DNA of 64,000 bases from Paenibacillus sp. FSL R5-0766. Lineage in GTDB: Bacteria; Bacillota; Bacilli; Paenibacillales; Paenibacillaceae. Under the pieces are notes generated by a model. It saw only the letters and a program-made list of their open reading frames with translations. It had not been told where the DNA came from and did not search any database. Position numbers and translations under genes: made by a program. The stretch is taken from the NCBI RefSeq assembly GCF_037971845.1, contig NZ_CP150227.1, forward strand, positions 3,906,001 to 3,970,000, read 5' to 3'. The first letter of the stretch is position 1, and the number at the start of each line of letters is the position of its first letter. Positions 56,527 through 64,000 of this stretch are shown here, one piece after another.

Positions 56527-56564
56527 ACTCACTTAAAGTATAGAATAACAATTAAAGCAAAAAC

Positions 56565-56613
56565 AAAACCCGCGTGCGTCCTAGGGATAATCCCAGGAAA
56601 CACGCGGGTTTTC
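56565..56613 (-). terminator. Terminator of the helical-protein gene
   Basis: Arms AAAACCCGCGTG and CACGCGGGTTTT enclose a loop that itself contains CCTAGGGATAATCCCAGG. It lies just downstream of the minus-strand gene ending at 56635. Confidence 0.85.
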
Positions 56614-56634
56614 AATGTATAATCAACCTAGAGC

Positions 56635-56985
56635 TTATTGATGTCCAGCGCTTGCACGGCTCATGGTTTCAAGTTTACGTGTGATCGCATGACGGTCTAC
56701 TTTCAATCCCCAGATCATTTCAATAATTTGCTCTTTCTCCTCAGGACTGTCGGCATGCTTCAATTGCATTAACAGATCATGCATTTGTTCATTAATGCCT
56801 TCAAATTGAATCCATAAATCCTGTCTTACCTCTTTGGAATCCAGATGATGATTCGCATCGACTTCTTCCTTCAATGCTTGCAGAATAGCATCTTTCCATT
56901 CGTCATCACCCAGCTGTTTCGCAATGTTCAGGAGATCCAGATAATCGTCAACAAGAAGTGAGTTCAATTCAGCATGTGTTTTCAT
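56635..56985 (-). CDS. Small acidic helical protein of unknown function
   Basis: 116 residues, soluble, almost entirely helical by composition, with no cysteine and with repeated LL/EE/KQ patterns (YLDLLNIAKQLGDDEWKDAI, EQIIEMIWGLKVDRHAI). The family is not one I recognise. It stands alone between the repeat at 56360 and the fucose genes, with its own terminator, and has no obvious partner. Confidence 0.72.
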   Translation of the reverse strand: MKTHAELNSLLVDDYLDLLNIAKQLGDDEWKDAILQALKEEVDANHHLDSKEVRQDLWIQFEGINEQMHDLLMQLKHADSPEEKEQIIEMIWGLKVDRHAITRKLETMSRASAGHQ

Positions 56986-57117
56986 CGTTTATTGCATCCC
57001 CTTTTCGTTCTATTTACCAAGTATTATACTCGGTATTTCAGGTTATGCAATAGTTGACGAGAAAAATAGTGGATTGTCCGGTTTCATGTCATGTTTTGAC
57101 GAATGATTAATCTCAGT

Positions 57118-57780
57118 TTAAGACTTGAGTTGTTGCAACAACTGTACACGATAGGCTTCACTTTCAAGGGATTGAATTTCCTTATATTCTTCAGCAGTTA
57201 ACACTTTGGGTTCCCCGGCTGCTTTGGCGATCATATATACCTTCGCGCTTTCTTCCACCACCTGAGTGCGGTAATAGGCTTCGCGGAGGTTTTTACCCGT
57301 TGTGACCAATCCGTGATTGACGAGAATGAGTGCCGTATGTTCTTCTACCTTTGCTGAGACTGCTTCGGCAAGTTGTTTCGTCGTTGGCAAAACATATGGA
57401 ACAAATCCGATATCACCTACCAAAGCGGACTGATCAGGAAACAAGTGTGGCAATTCATCGAAAACGAGACTAAGTGCGATCGTATATGCCGGGTGCGTAT
57501 GCACAATGGCTTGGATATCAGGATTCACACGATAACTATACAGATGCATTAATACTTCGGAAGACGGACGTGTTGATCCCGCGCTAGTCGCCCCTGTCTC
57601 GATATCAATAGCGATCCACTCGTCCGGTTCCAGGTCTTCAAGTGCATAACCGCTCGGAGACAACAACATCGTTCCCCCAGAGCGAGCGCTCAGATTCCCA
57701 CCGGGTCCTACCACCAGTCCTTGAGCAACTGCTCTCCGAGCATACTTCGTTAACTCTTCCCTTACTTGTTGTTCAGACAT
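57118..57780 (-). CDS. Class II aldolase, L-fuculose-phosphate aldolase type
   Basis: 220 residues. Zinc ligands are the histidines of VHTHPAYT and NHGLV, and the catalytic glutamate is in STRPSSEVLM. GPGGNLSAR is the family N-terminal substrate loop. It cleaves L-fuculose 1-phosphate (or the related L-rhamnulose/ribulose phosphates) to dihydroxyacetone phosphate and lactaldehyde. Fucose is favoured because fucI and a kinase precede it in the same direction. The start at 57780 follows GAGGAGTGG. Confidence 0.85.
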   Translation of the reverse strand: MSEQQVREELTKYARRAVAQGLVVGPGGNLSARSGGTMLLSPSGYALEDLEPDEWIAIDIETGATSAGSTRPSSEVLMHLYSYRVNPDIQAIVHTHPAYTIALSLVFDELPHLFPDQSALVGDIGFVPYVLPTTKQLAEAVSAKVEEHTALILVNHGLVTTGKNLREAYYRTQVVEESAKVYMIAKAAGEPKVLTAEEYKEIQSLESEAYRVQLLQQLKS

Positions 57781-57850
57781 GTTGCTCACCACTCCTCATA
57801 CTTTTCTTTTTAGCATTTTGCGTCAATGCTCATTGCATTGAATCTATTTA

Positions 57851-59341
57851 TTACCTTTTGATTTGATTTAGACTTTGGTAGTTTTCATAAGCTTCCTGCC
57901 ACAGCTCAGTATCCTCAGGCTCATAGATCTCGGGGGAAAAGGAAGCAGCCATGACCTCCCGTACCTCGGCCAAGCTACTCACTTCTCCATGCGCAAGGAA
58001 TTGCAGCATGCAATTCCCTGCTGAAGTCGCCTCTGCCGGGCCTGCCACCACCGGGACACCGGCTGCATTGGCTGTAAACTGGCATAATAGTCGATTGTGT
58101 ACACCACCACCAACCATATGAATGACACGAGGTCTTGTACCTGTAACCAACTGCAGTTCATCCAGCGTCTGTCTGAATTCCAGTGCAAGACTTTCCAGAA
58201 TGCAGCGTACAATCGCTCCAGTCGTTTCAGGCACAGTCTGTCCGGTGAGACTGCATTGTTGCCGTATTCGTTCAGCCATATTCCCTGGGGCCAAATATAC
58301 GCCATCTCCCGGCGATACATAACTTTGATGCGGCGCTGCCAAGGTAGCCAATTGAATCAGTTCTTCATGTGTAAGAGGTTGATTCTCCCGCTCCCATTGC
58401 CGTTTGCATTCCTGTAGCAGCCATAAGCCTGAACGATTTTTCAGGGTGCGTACTTTTCCACTTACCGTCCCTTCATTGGTAAATCCCAATGCACGACTTC
58501 GGTCATCCAATACAGGTGTATCACGCTCCACCCCCATAAGAGACCAGGTACCACAGCTGATAAAAGCAAAATCCGAATCCATCGCAGGAATCGCTGCCAA
58601 GGCAGATGCCGTATCATGTGATCCCACAGAGACTACCTGCATCGGTCCAGTCTGTAACTCGGCGCACAACTCATTCGTTAAATTGCCCAGCACGGTGCCC
58701 GGTTGAACGAGTTTTGGAAATAATGTTTCCGGTATACCGAGACGCCCGATCAGATGTTCATTCCAACGTGCCTCGCCTGCATGCAACAGCCCACTGGTAC
58801 TTGCAATCGTATACTCACAAGCCTGCTGACCAGATAGATAATAGTGAAATAAATCCGGCATAAATAACATGCGCACATCCGGACGCAAAACTTCGGCCTG
58901 CTCTCGTACACTGCCTAGCAGTTGAAAAACTGTATTGATCTGCTGCGGTAAAACGCCGGACATGGCATACAGTTCTTCTTCTTTCACCATGTGCAGAACT
59001 TCTTCCATCCACTGTGCATTGCGTGCTTCCCGATAGTGTCGTGGGTTCGAGTACAACCTTCCCGCACCATCCACCAGTCCATAGTCCACTCCCCACGTAT
59101 CCACAGCTATAGAACGGACCGATGGAGAGATGCCTTGCGTCCCTTTCACAATGCCTTGTTTTAATTCATGAAAAAGTCGCAAGAAATCCCAATACAGTCC
59201 GTCGCCCAGCTGCACGGGTTCATTGTTGAATCGATGCACTTCTTGTAACGAGAGTCTGTTTCCATCAAATGAACCCCGGACTACGCGTCCACTCCCAGCG
59301 CCGTAATCGGCAGCAAGCACATGTGTTGCTTGATTGCCCAT
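57851..59341 (-). CDS. FGGY-family sugar kinase, rhamnulokinase/fuculokinase type
   Basis: 496 residues with two FGGY domains. N-terminal ADYGAGSGR is the phosphate-binding loop of RhaB-type kinases, VDTWGVDYGLVD follows, and the C-terminal domain has VGSHDTASA and HMVGGGVHNRLLC (adenosine site). Sequence looks RhaB-like, but the neighbours are an L-fucose isomerase and a fuculose-P-aldolase, so fuculose is the likely substrate; rhamnulose is the alternative. It lies 70 bases upstream of the aldolase gene. Confidence 0.85.
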   Translation of the reverse strand: MGNQATHVLAADYGAGSGRVVRGSFDGNRLSLQEVHRFNNEPVQLGDGLYWDFLRLFHELKQGIVKGTQGISPSVRSIAVDTWGVDYGLVDGAGRLYSNPRHYREARNAQWMEEVLHMVKEEELYAMSGVLPQQINTVFQLLGSVREQAEVLRPDVRMLFMPDLFHYYLSGQQACEYTIASTSGLLHAGEARWNEHLIGRLGIPETLFPKLVQPGTVLGNLTNELCAELQTGPMQVVSVGSHDTASALAAIPAMDSDFAFISCGTWSLMGVERDTPVLDDRSRALGFTNEGTVSGKVRTLKNRSGLWLLQECKRQWERENQPLTHEELIQLATLAAPHQSYVSPGDGVYLAPGNMAERIRQQCSLTGQTVPETTGAIVRCILESLALEFRQTLDELQLVTGTRPRVIHMVGGGVHNRLLCQFTANAAGVPVVAGPAEATSAGNCMLQFLAHGEVSSLAEVREVMAASFSPEIYEPEDTELWQEAYENYQSLNQIKR

Positions 59342-59409
59342 TCTTTCAAGCCTCCTTAACTCTACGCGATAAGCCGTATTCGAGTTCTGAGCACAGCTTT
59401 CAAGAGAAA

Positions 59410-59441
59410 GCCATGTTACCTCATTTCACAAGGTACATGGC
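59410..59441 (-). other. Hairpin between the isomerase and kinase genes
   Basis: GCCATGTTACCT pairs with AGGTACATGGC with one bulged base. It lies in the 124-base gap after the fucI stop on the minus strand and may tune readthrough into the kinase gene. Confidence 0.5.
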
Positions 59442-59465
59442 GTTTGACAGGAATGGAACTTTATT

Positions 59466-61256
59466 TTAACGATACAACGGGCCAAATACACTGCAAGCAC
59501 GGTAGTCTGCACTCTCCGGCTCACTTGTGCCGAACAATCCCCATGCACGCGGACGGAAAATTTCCGTTTCAGGTACATTATGCATATTTACCGGAATGCG
59601 AAGCATGGAAGCGAGGGTGATCAGATCAGCACCGATATGTCCGTATGAGATGGACCCATGGTTCGCTCCCCATTGATTCATGACTTCGTATACGGAAGTA
59701 AACGCTCCCGATCCGGTTAGAACAGGTGCAAACCAGGTGGATGGCCAGGTTGGGTCTGTCCGCTGATCCAGCGTATCATGCACATCTTCAGGCAGATCGA
59801 CTGTGTAACCCTGAGCGATTTGCAGCACGGGTCCCAGTCCTTTGACCAGATTCAGACGTGTCATCGTTACAGGCATGCCGCCTTTGGTCAGAAAATCCGC
59901 TGAATAGCCGCCCCCGCGGAAATACTCTACGGATGCCGGTCTCCACGATGTTGCTTTCAGGCAGTCCTGAACTTCCTCATCTGTAATTTCCCAGAATGGC
60001 TTGAGTACAGGCTTACCATCTCTGGACTGTTGTCCAGTGCCATCCAAGGCTGCCGAACCAGAGTTGATTAGATGCAGAATGCCATCCTTTGCGTTTCCTT
60101 CCAACTGGTGCCCCGTCACACGCTGTACCGAATCCGGACTCCAATACGTGCGCACATCAGCAAAGATCTGTGCCGTATGCGTGAGTAACGAACCGAATAA
60201 CATCGATACCCCGTTCAGGCTGTCATTCTCCGTTGCAACCAGATAAGGCGCACGTTTGCCATTCCAGTCAAAGGAAGAGTTTAATATCGACTCCAGAAAA
60301 TCTCCGTTCGGAGAATGATCCGTCCACTGCCGTTGTCCCTGGAAGCCGGATACAATCGCGTGGTGACCCATCGACTCCTCTGTAAAACCAAGCTCTGCCA
60401 ATCTTGGGTTGCCCGCCATCAAGTCACGCACGATTTGGGTCATTTTCACAACGGTTTCCCATTCGTACTCTTTGCGTTTACGATCCGTTTGCAGATGGGC
60501 AGCGTTGTTGTCCGGACCTTCGCTACAATTCTCCTTCACCCAAGCCAGCGCGAGCTTATACTCCTCAGGATCGTAGATTTCTTCTTCAATACGACGAGTG
60601 AGTTCGCTCATATCCACATATTCGTTGCGCATGCCCAGATACTCCTGGAAAAATGAATCGTTCACAATCGAGCCTGCAATCCCCATGGATACCGATCCAA
60701 TGGACAGATACGCTTGCCCTTTCAAGGTCGTGGCTGCCAAACCCGCACGGCTGAACCGGAGCAATTTCTCACGCACGTCTTCGGGAATTGTTGTATCCCC
60801 TCCGTCTTGAACATCCTCTCCATAGATTCCAAAGGCAGGAATCCCCTTCTGTGCATGAGCAGAAAGTACCGCTGCCAGATAGACTGCACCCGGACGTTCA
60901 GTCCCGTTAAAACCCCAGATGGCTGTTGGAGTGGATGGCGACATATCCATCGTTTCCGTACCATAACACCAGCATGGTGTCACGGTGATCGTTACACCAA
61001 CGTTCGAACGGCTGAACAATTCTGATGCTGCGGCCGCCTCGGCCACCCCGCCAATACAGGTCTCAGCCACAACACACTCCACTGCGGACCCGTCAGGATA
61101 ACGTAGTTCTGCTGCAAGCAACTCGGCAACAGATGTCGCCATCCGCATCGTTTGTTCTTCCAGTGACTCCCGAACGCCTTTGCGTCTTCCATCAATCGTG
61201 GGACGAATACCAATCTTGGGGAAAGCCTGTTTATAACGATAATCCTGATGTGTCAT
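59466..61256 (-). CDS. fucI: L-fucose isomerase
   Basis: 596 residues, usual length. It converts L-fucose to L-fuculose. Metal-site and family marks are [20 protein letters not shown] at the start, VETCIGG-type [24 protein letters not shown], and the late [16 protein letters not shown] and [11 protein letters not shown] segments with catalytic Glu/Asp/His. The start at 61256 follows GAAGGAGGAC. It is the first gene of the fucose operon, divergent from a LacI-type regulator; a cre site lies upstream. Confidence 0.93.
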   Translation of the reverse strand: MTHQDYRYKQAFPKIGIRPTIDGRRKGVRESLEEQTMRMATSVAELLAAELRYPDGSAVECVVAETCIGGVAEAAAASELFSRSNVGVTITVTPCWCYGTETMDMSPSTPTAIWGFNGTERPGAVYLAAVLSAHAQKGIPAFGIYGEDVQDGGDTTIPEDVREKLLRFSRAGLAATTLKGQAYLSIGSVSMGIAGSIVNDSFFQEYLGMRNEYVDMSELTRRIEEEIYDPEEYKLALAWVKENCSEGPDNNAAHLQTDRKRKEYEWETVVKMTQIVRDLMAGNPRLAELGFTEESMGHHAIVSGFQGQRQWTDHSPNGDFLESILNSSFDWNGKRAPYLVATENDSLNGVSMLFGSLLTHTAQIFADVRTYWSPDSVQRVTGHQLEGNAKDGILHLINSGSAALDGTGQQSRDGKPVLKPFWEITDEEVQDCLKATSWRPASVEYFRGGGYSADFLTKGGMPVTMTRLNLVKGLGPVLQIAQGYTVDLPEDVHDTLDQRTDPTWPSTWFAPVLTGSGAFTSVYEVMNQWGANHGSISYGHIGADLITLASMLRIPVNMHNVPETEIFRPRAWGLFGTSEPESADYRACSVFGPLYR

Positions 61257-61422
61257 ACTGGAATGTCCTCCTTCAATTCGTTTCATAGAATTTGGGTTGA
61301 ATTGAGAAACCTTCTGTCTGATCCATGTGCGTTGATTGAAATGAGATAATGGGAGATATAACCGATACCCGAGTTGCACGAAAGAACTACATACACAGAT
61401 TACCAAGAGCCTTACTTGATAT

Positions 61423-61436
61423 TGAATGCGTTTACA
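61423..61436. promoter_or_regulatory. cre site upstream of fucI
   Basis: TGAATGCGTTTACA matches the CcpA cre consensus at 13 of 14 positions. It lies 167 bases upstream of the fucI start, consistent with carbon catabolite repression. Confidence 0.6.
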
Positions 61437-61564
61437 TATTTAAGAAAATAACAATAAACCACTTCATTAATTAGCTTTGTATGTAGTTCCTCTATTCAAG
61501 AAAATGGAACGTGCATGAGCGAATTCAACGAAATGGTTTATGTAGTAAAGACGTTCAGAACCTT

Positions 61565-61586
61565 TTAGGGTTATCGGTAACCCTAA
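61565..61586. promoter_or_regulatory. LacI-type operator palindrome
   Basis: TTAGGGTTA and TAACCCTAA are perfect 9-base arms around a central TCGG, with the CG at the centre that LacI-family proteins favour. It lies between the divergent fucI operon and the LacI gene, where the encoded regulator should bind to control both. No other palindrome of this quality exists in the 410-base gap. Confidence 0.75.
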
Positions 61587-61603
61587 CATAGCATGAGCCT
61601 ATG

Positions 61604-61631
61604 TTGCTGTCAATTGGCATTATCCTATAGA
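61604..61631 (+). promoter_or_regulatory. Candidate promoter of the LacI gene
   Basis: TTGCTG and TATAGA are spaced by 16 bases, ending about 36 bases before the LacI start. The operator at 61565 is just upstream, so autoregulation is possible. Confidence 0.45.
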
Positions 61632-61666
61632 ATGGTAAGACTATGTTGCGGAAAGGTTAGATTCTA

Positions 61667-62683
61667 ATGATTACCATTTACGATATTGCCAAAAAAGCCA
61701 ACGTCTCCGCCATGACGGTCTCCAAGGTCATTAATCATACAGGCCGCATAAGCTCCGCGACACGCGAACGTGTGCAACAGGTAATCGACGAACTGGGTTA
61801 CATCCCGAACTCCAATGCACGCAGCCTTGTGCTTCAACGAACCCAGATGCTCTCCCTGCTTATTACGGATATTACCAACCCTTTTTATACAACACTGGCG
61901 CGTGGTGCTGAAGATGCAGCCCATCTTCGTGGGTACCGTCTTTTATTCGGCAATAGTGACGAGGATTATAATAAGGAAAAAGATTACGTGGATGCGATTC
62001 TATCTACTCGCGTGGATGGTGTACTCTATGCCCCAGCGGGAGATCGTTCTCTTCCTCATCTAAAACAACTGCAGGAACGTCACATTCCGTTTGTCTTTCT
62101 GGACCGCATCGTACCTGGCATTACGTCAGATATCATTGCAGGAGATAGCCGGGAAGGCGCGATTGAACTGATCCGATATCTGGTGCAACTGGGGCACCGG
62201 CGCATTGCACTGGTCAATGGTTCGTCGGAGGTTTCTACCGCCAGACTGCGGGAGGAAGGTTATATAGCGGGTTTACGTGAGGCCGGAGCTGATATCGATC
62301 CCGAGCTTGTGCTTCGAACCGGGTACCGGGATTTCAGCGATGAAGAGGGACTGGATGGACTACTCTCTCAACCGAATCAACCAACAGCCATTTTTGCCGC
62401 CAACAACATGCTGGCGATTGGGGTCATTCGGCTTTTGCGCAAACGAGGACTGCGTGTACCAGAAGACATTTCTGTTGTGTGCTTCGACGATCTGGATCTG
62501 GCTTCTGCTTTTGATCCTTTCCTAACTGTAGCTGCACAGCCAGCATATGACTTTGGGTTTCAGGGCGTACAGATGCTGATTGACCGGATTGAAGGCAAGG
62601 CACCTTCCGAAGCCCAAACCGTCATTCTACCGTCAGAACTGCGCATACGGGCTTCAGCCACTACCCCACGTGAGCAAAAATAG
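61667..62683 (+). CDS. LacI-family transcriptional regulator
   Basis: 338 residues. The N-terminal helix-turn-helix is ITIYDIAKKANVSAMTVSKV with a hinge helix near ARSLVLQ, followed by a periplasmic-binding-like sugar domain (TDITNPFY, ALVNGSSEVSTARLREEGY and the late VVCFDDLDLASAFDP). It is divergent from fucI and probably represses the fucose operon until a fucose-derived ligand appears. A strong hairpin terminator lies downstream. Confidence 0.92.
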   Translation: MITIYDIAKKANVSAMTVSKVINHTGRISSATRERVQQVIDELGYIPNSNARSLVLQRTQMLSLLITDITNPFYTTLARGAEDAAHLRGYRLLFGNSDEDYNKEKDYVDAILSTRVDGVLYAPAGDRSLPHLKQLQERHIPFVFLDRIVPGITSDIIAGDSREGAIELIRYLVQLGHRRIALVNGSSEVSTARLREEGYIAGLREAGADIDPELVLRTGYRDFSDEEGLDGLLSQPNQPTAIFAANNMLAIGVIRLLRKRGLRVPEDISVVCFDDLDLASAFDPFLTVAAQPAYDFGFQGVQMLIDRIEGKAPSEAQTVILPSELRIRASATTPREQK

Positions 62684-62769
62684 AGTTAAGCACCAGAGTT
62701 GACTAAATATTATCGTTTAAATGATTAGTCCCACTTATCTAGATTAGGTCCCTTTCCAACTCGAAAAAT

Positions 62770-62824
62770 GTAAAACATGAACAGGGTGCACCGGAGATTA
62801 CGCTCTGGCTGCACCCTGTTTTAC
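62770..62824. terminator. Bidirectional terminator after the LacI gene
   Basis: Arms AACAGGGTGCA and TGCACCCTGTT, extended by AAAACA/TTTTAC-type flanks, lie between the LacI gene and the convergent epimerase gene. Confidence 0.85.
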
Positions 62825-62903
62825 ATTCATTCGTTGAAAAGATTTAGTTCGTCCGAACCGATTTGCCCATCAGGTTTATTTCAGTTCCATCCATGCCGAT
62901 ATT

Positions 62904-63797
62904 CTACCGCTCCGACTGTAATGCAAGAGCGACCTCACGAACGAGTCCCGGGAACCAGTCCATCAGAGGTTCAAACGTATAACCTGCTTGTTCTGCCTTG
63001 GTCGTCTCCATCGTCCATGATTGCTCAATTCCGAAGGGTGACATGTCCTCTTTCACCGTTTCCGTGAGGATCTGGGACTGCATGCCCGTGACCGTCTCGA
63101 TCAGATGAATCATGGCTGACAGCGTAATCGCACCCTTGGAAGCTGCATTCACCGGACCGGTAATGGACGAATGTCCAAGCCAGGCGAGAAATCTTGCCGC
63201 TTCTGTGGAATTGATGAATCCAATCTCTGCATCCGGATTTGGCATGCCGATCGGTTTTCCTTTTTGCACATGTTCAATATGAAAATGAAGTCTTCTCGTA
63301 TAATCATCAATCCCGAGTACAATGGGAATGCGCATCGCCACAACCGGGAAATCCGCTTCCTGGAAAAATACAGCCTCCGCAAGTCGTTTGCCTTCTCCAT
63401 ACGAAAAATCCTCCGCACTCCCATAGTGTAATGGATATGTATACGGGTCAAAATCCGTTTCCTTAAATCCAGGTCTGGGATCACCGTACACAGACAATGT
63501 AGATGTCAAAACGTACCTTTTGGTGCGCCCTGCAAAAGCTTCACATGCCGCTTTCGCTGCATCCGGTGAATAACAGATATTATCGTACACAACATCCCAC
63601 ATGTCTGTCTGCGCAACCTCTGCCAGAGATTCCGGGTCTTCACGATCCATCTTGATTCGGTTTACTTCGGGTCCGAAGTCGACATCCGTTTTACCACGAG
63701 TTGCGACTGTGATCTGAGACTTCCCTTCCCACAGCAAGTGATCCACCAGACGTTTACCAAAAAAACGTGTACCCCCAAGTATAAGTACTTTATTCAT
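62904..63797 (-). CDS. NAD-dependent epimerase/dehydratase (extended SDR)
   Basis: 297 residues. The N-terminal cofactor motif is LGGTRFFGKRLV, a variant of the usual GxxGxxG. The pattern (DNICYSPDAAKAACEAFAGR, VLTSTLSVYGDP, FSYGEGKRLAEAVF with Tyr-x-x-x-Lys at YGEGK, and GPVNAASKGAITL) places it among atypical extended SDRs resembling CSP41-like/reductase proteins. Substrate cannot be named. A short ORF ends 12 bases upstream on the same strand. Confidence 0.87.
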   Translation of the reverse strand: MNKVLILGGTRFFGKRLVDHLLWEGKSQITVATRGKTDVDFGPEVNRIKMDREDPESLAEVAQTDMWDVVYDNICYSPDAAKAACEAFAGRTKRYVLTSTLSVYGDPRPGFKETDFDPYTYPLHYGSAEDFSYGEGKRLAEAVFFQEADFPVVAMRIPIVLGIDDYTRRLHFHIEHVQKGKPIGMPNPDAEIGFINSTEAARFLAWLGHSSITGPVNAASKGAITLSAMIHLIETVTGMQSQILTETVKEDMSPFGIEQSWTMETTKAEQAGYTFEPLMDWFPGLVREVALALQSER

Positions 63798-63809
63798 CCA
63801 AAAAACCTC

Positions 63810-63998
63810 CTATCTTGTTCGATTATGTTTAACAATTTGAAGCATGGTGTGAGCATTCCGTTGAAACTCATATGAAGTTGGTTCTTCGGATACCGTGCAC
63901 CCACATTCTTCGAGTATTAATTTCAACTCATCCATGTGCTTGTAACGTTCGCCAGACAGATCCACTGTTGGAAAAATACGAACCTCTCGTTTGCTCAC
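63810..63998 (-). CDS. Small ORF at window edge, possibly partial
   Basis: 62 codons from a GTG at 63998, close to the edge, so the true start may lie outside. The frame ends 12 bases before the epimerase start, suggesting one operon. The peptide has a hydrophobic-charged mix and a DELKLILEECGCTV segment with a Cys-Gly-Cys. I do not recognise a family. Confidence 0.5.
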   Translation of the reverse strand: MSKREVRIFPTVDLSGERYKHMDELKLILEECGCTVSEEPTSYEFQRNAHTMLQIVKHNRTR

Positions 63999-64000
63999 AC

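Noticed and set aside
1..64000. tRNA, rRNA, CRISPR, prophage or transposase genes
   Set aside because: I looked for tRNA-like cloverleaves, regularly spaced direct repeats and integrase or transposase motifs and found none; the tandem repeat at 49823-50249 has only two long units and is not a CRISPR.

Overview
The window looks like chromosomal DNA of a Paenibacillus or a close Gram-positive, low-to-mid GC relative. The signs are strong AGGAGG-type ribosome binding sites before nearly every gene, Bacillus-type Fur, Zur and CcpA (cre) sites, a deoR-deoC-nupC-deoB-deoD-pdp operon, an AdcC/ZnuC-type zinc operon, ydfS/ydfR- and ycgR/ycgQ-like pairs, a family GH52 xylosidase with a GH67 glucuronidase, and long palindromic intergenic repeats. 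I see no rRNA, tRNA, CRISPR array, phage or transposase gene. Most genes are on the minus strand. Where an upstream in-frame start lacked a ribosome binding site, I moved the start to the codon that has one.

Layout, left to right. 1-2061: two overlapping ABC exporter-type half-transporters behind a Fur box (siderophore or iron handling). 2455-3540: an AT-rich pair, XRE-cupin regulator plus YbaK-type deacylase. 3696-8272: an ECF sigma factor, a DUF4179 membrane protein and a WG-repeat protein. 8493-18936: a six-gene operon of MoxR AAA+ ATPase, DUF5682, vWA, DUF4132, SWIM zinc-finger and a small protein. It resembles the functionally obscure E. coli yeh genes and is the most interesting system here. 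19358-27557: metabolic and housekeeping genes (aldo/keto reductase, P450, two SDRs, pyruvate oxidase, Dabb protein, type-B L31, an HPr-like protein).

27723-39111 is largely a hemicellulose/uronate locus. It holds a polyol dehydrogenase, GH67 alpha-glucuronidase and GH52 beta-xylosidase (translationally coupled), a divergent AraC regulator, and a GntR regulator with mannonate dehydratase and an SDR mannonate oxidoreductase. Together these could release xylose and (methyl)glucuronate from glucuronoxylan and pass the uronate arm to 2-keto-3-deoxygluconate. An ArsR-aldehyde dehydrogenase pair lies between. 39324-41736: a DUF421/DUF4363 pair, an M50-like membrane protease and an unknown gene.

41901-48365 is a zinc-starvation island with four Zur-box-like sites: znuCBA, a zinc-ribbon-degenerate ribosomal protein L33, a COG0523 GTPase, and a permease/TIGR03943 pair. 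48485-55494 is the deoxyribonucleoside operon, interrupted by two tandem copies of a ~197-bp palindromic repeat. 55725-57000: an azoreductase, another palindromic repeat and a small helical protein. 57118-62683: an L-fucose locus (fucI, an FGGY kinase, fucA-type aldolase) with a divergent LacI regulator, a perfect-armed operator palindrome and a cre site. The window ends in an NAD-dependent epimerase gene and a small upstream ORF at the edge.
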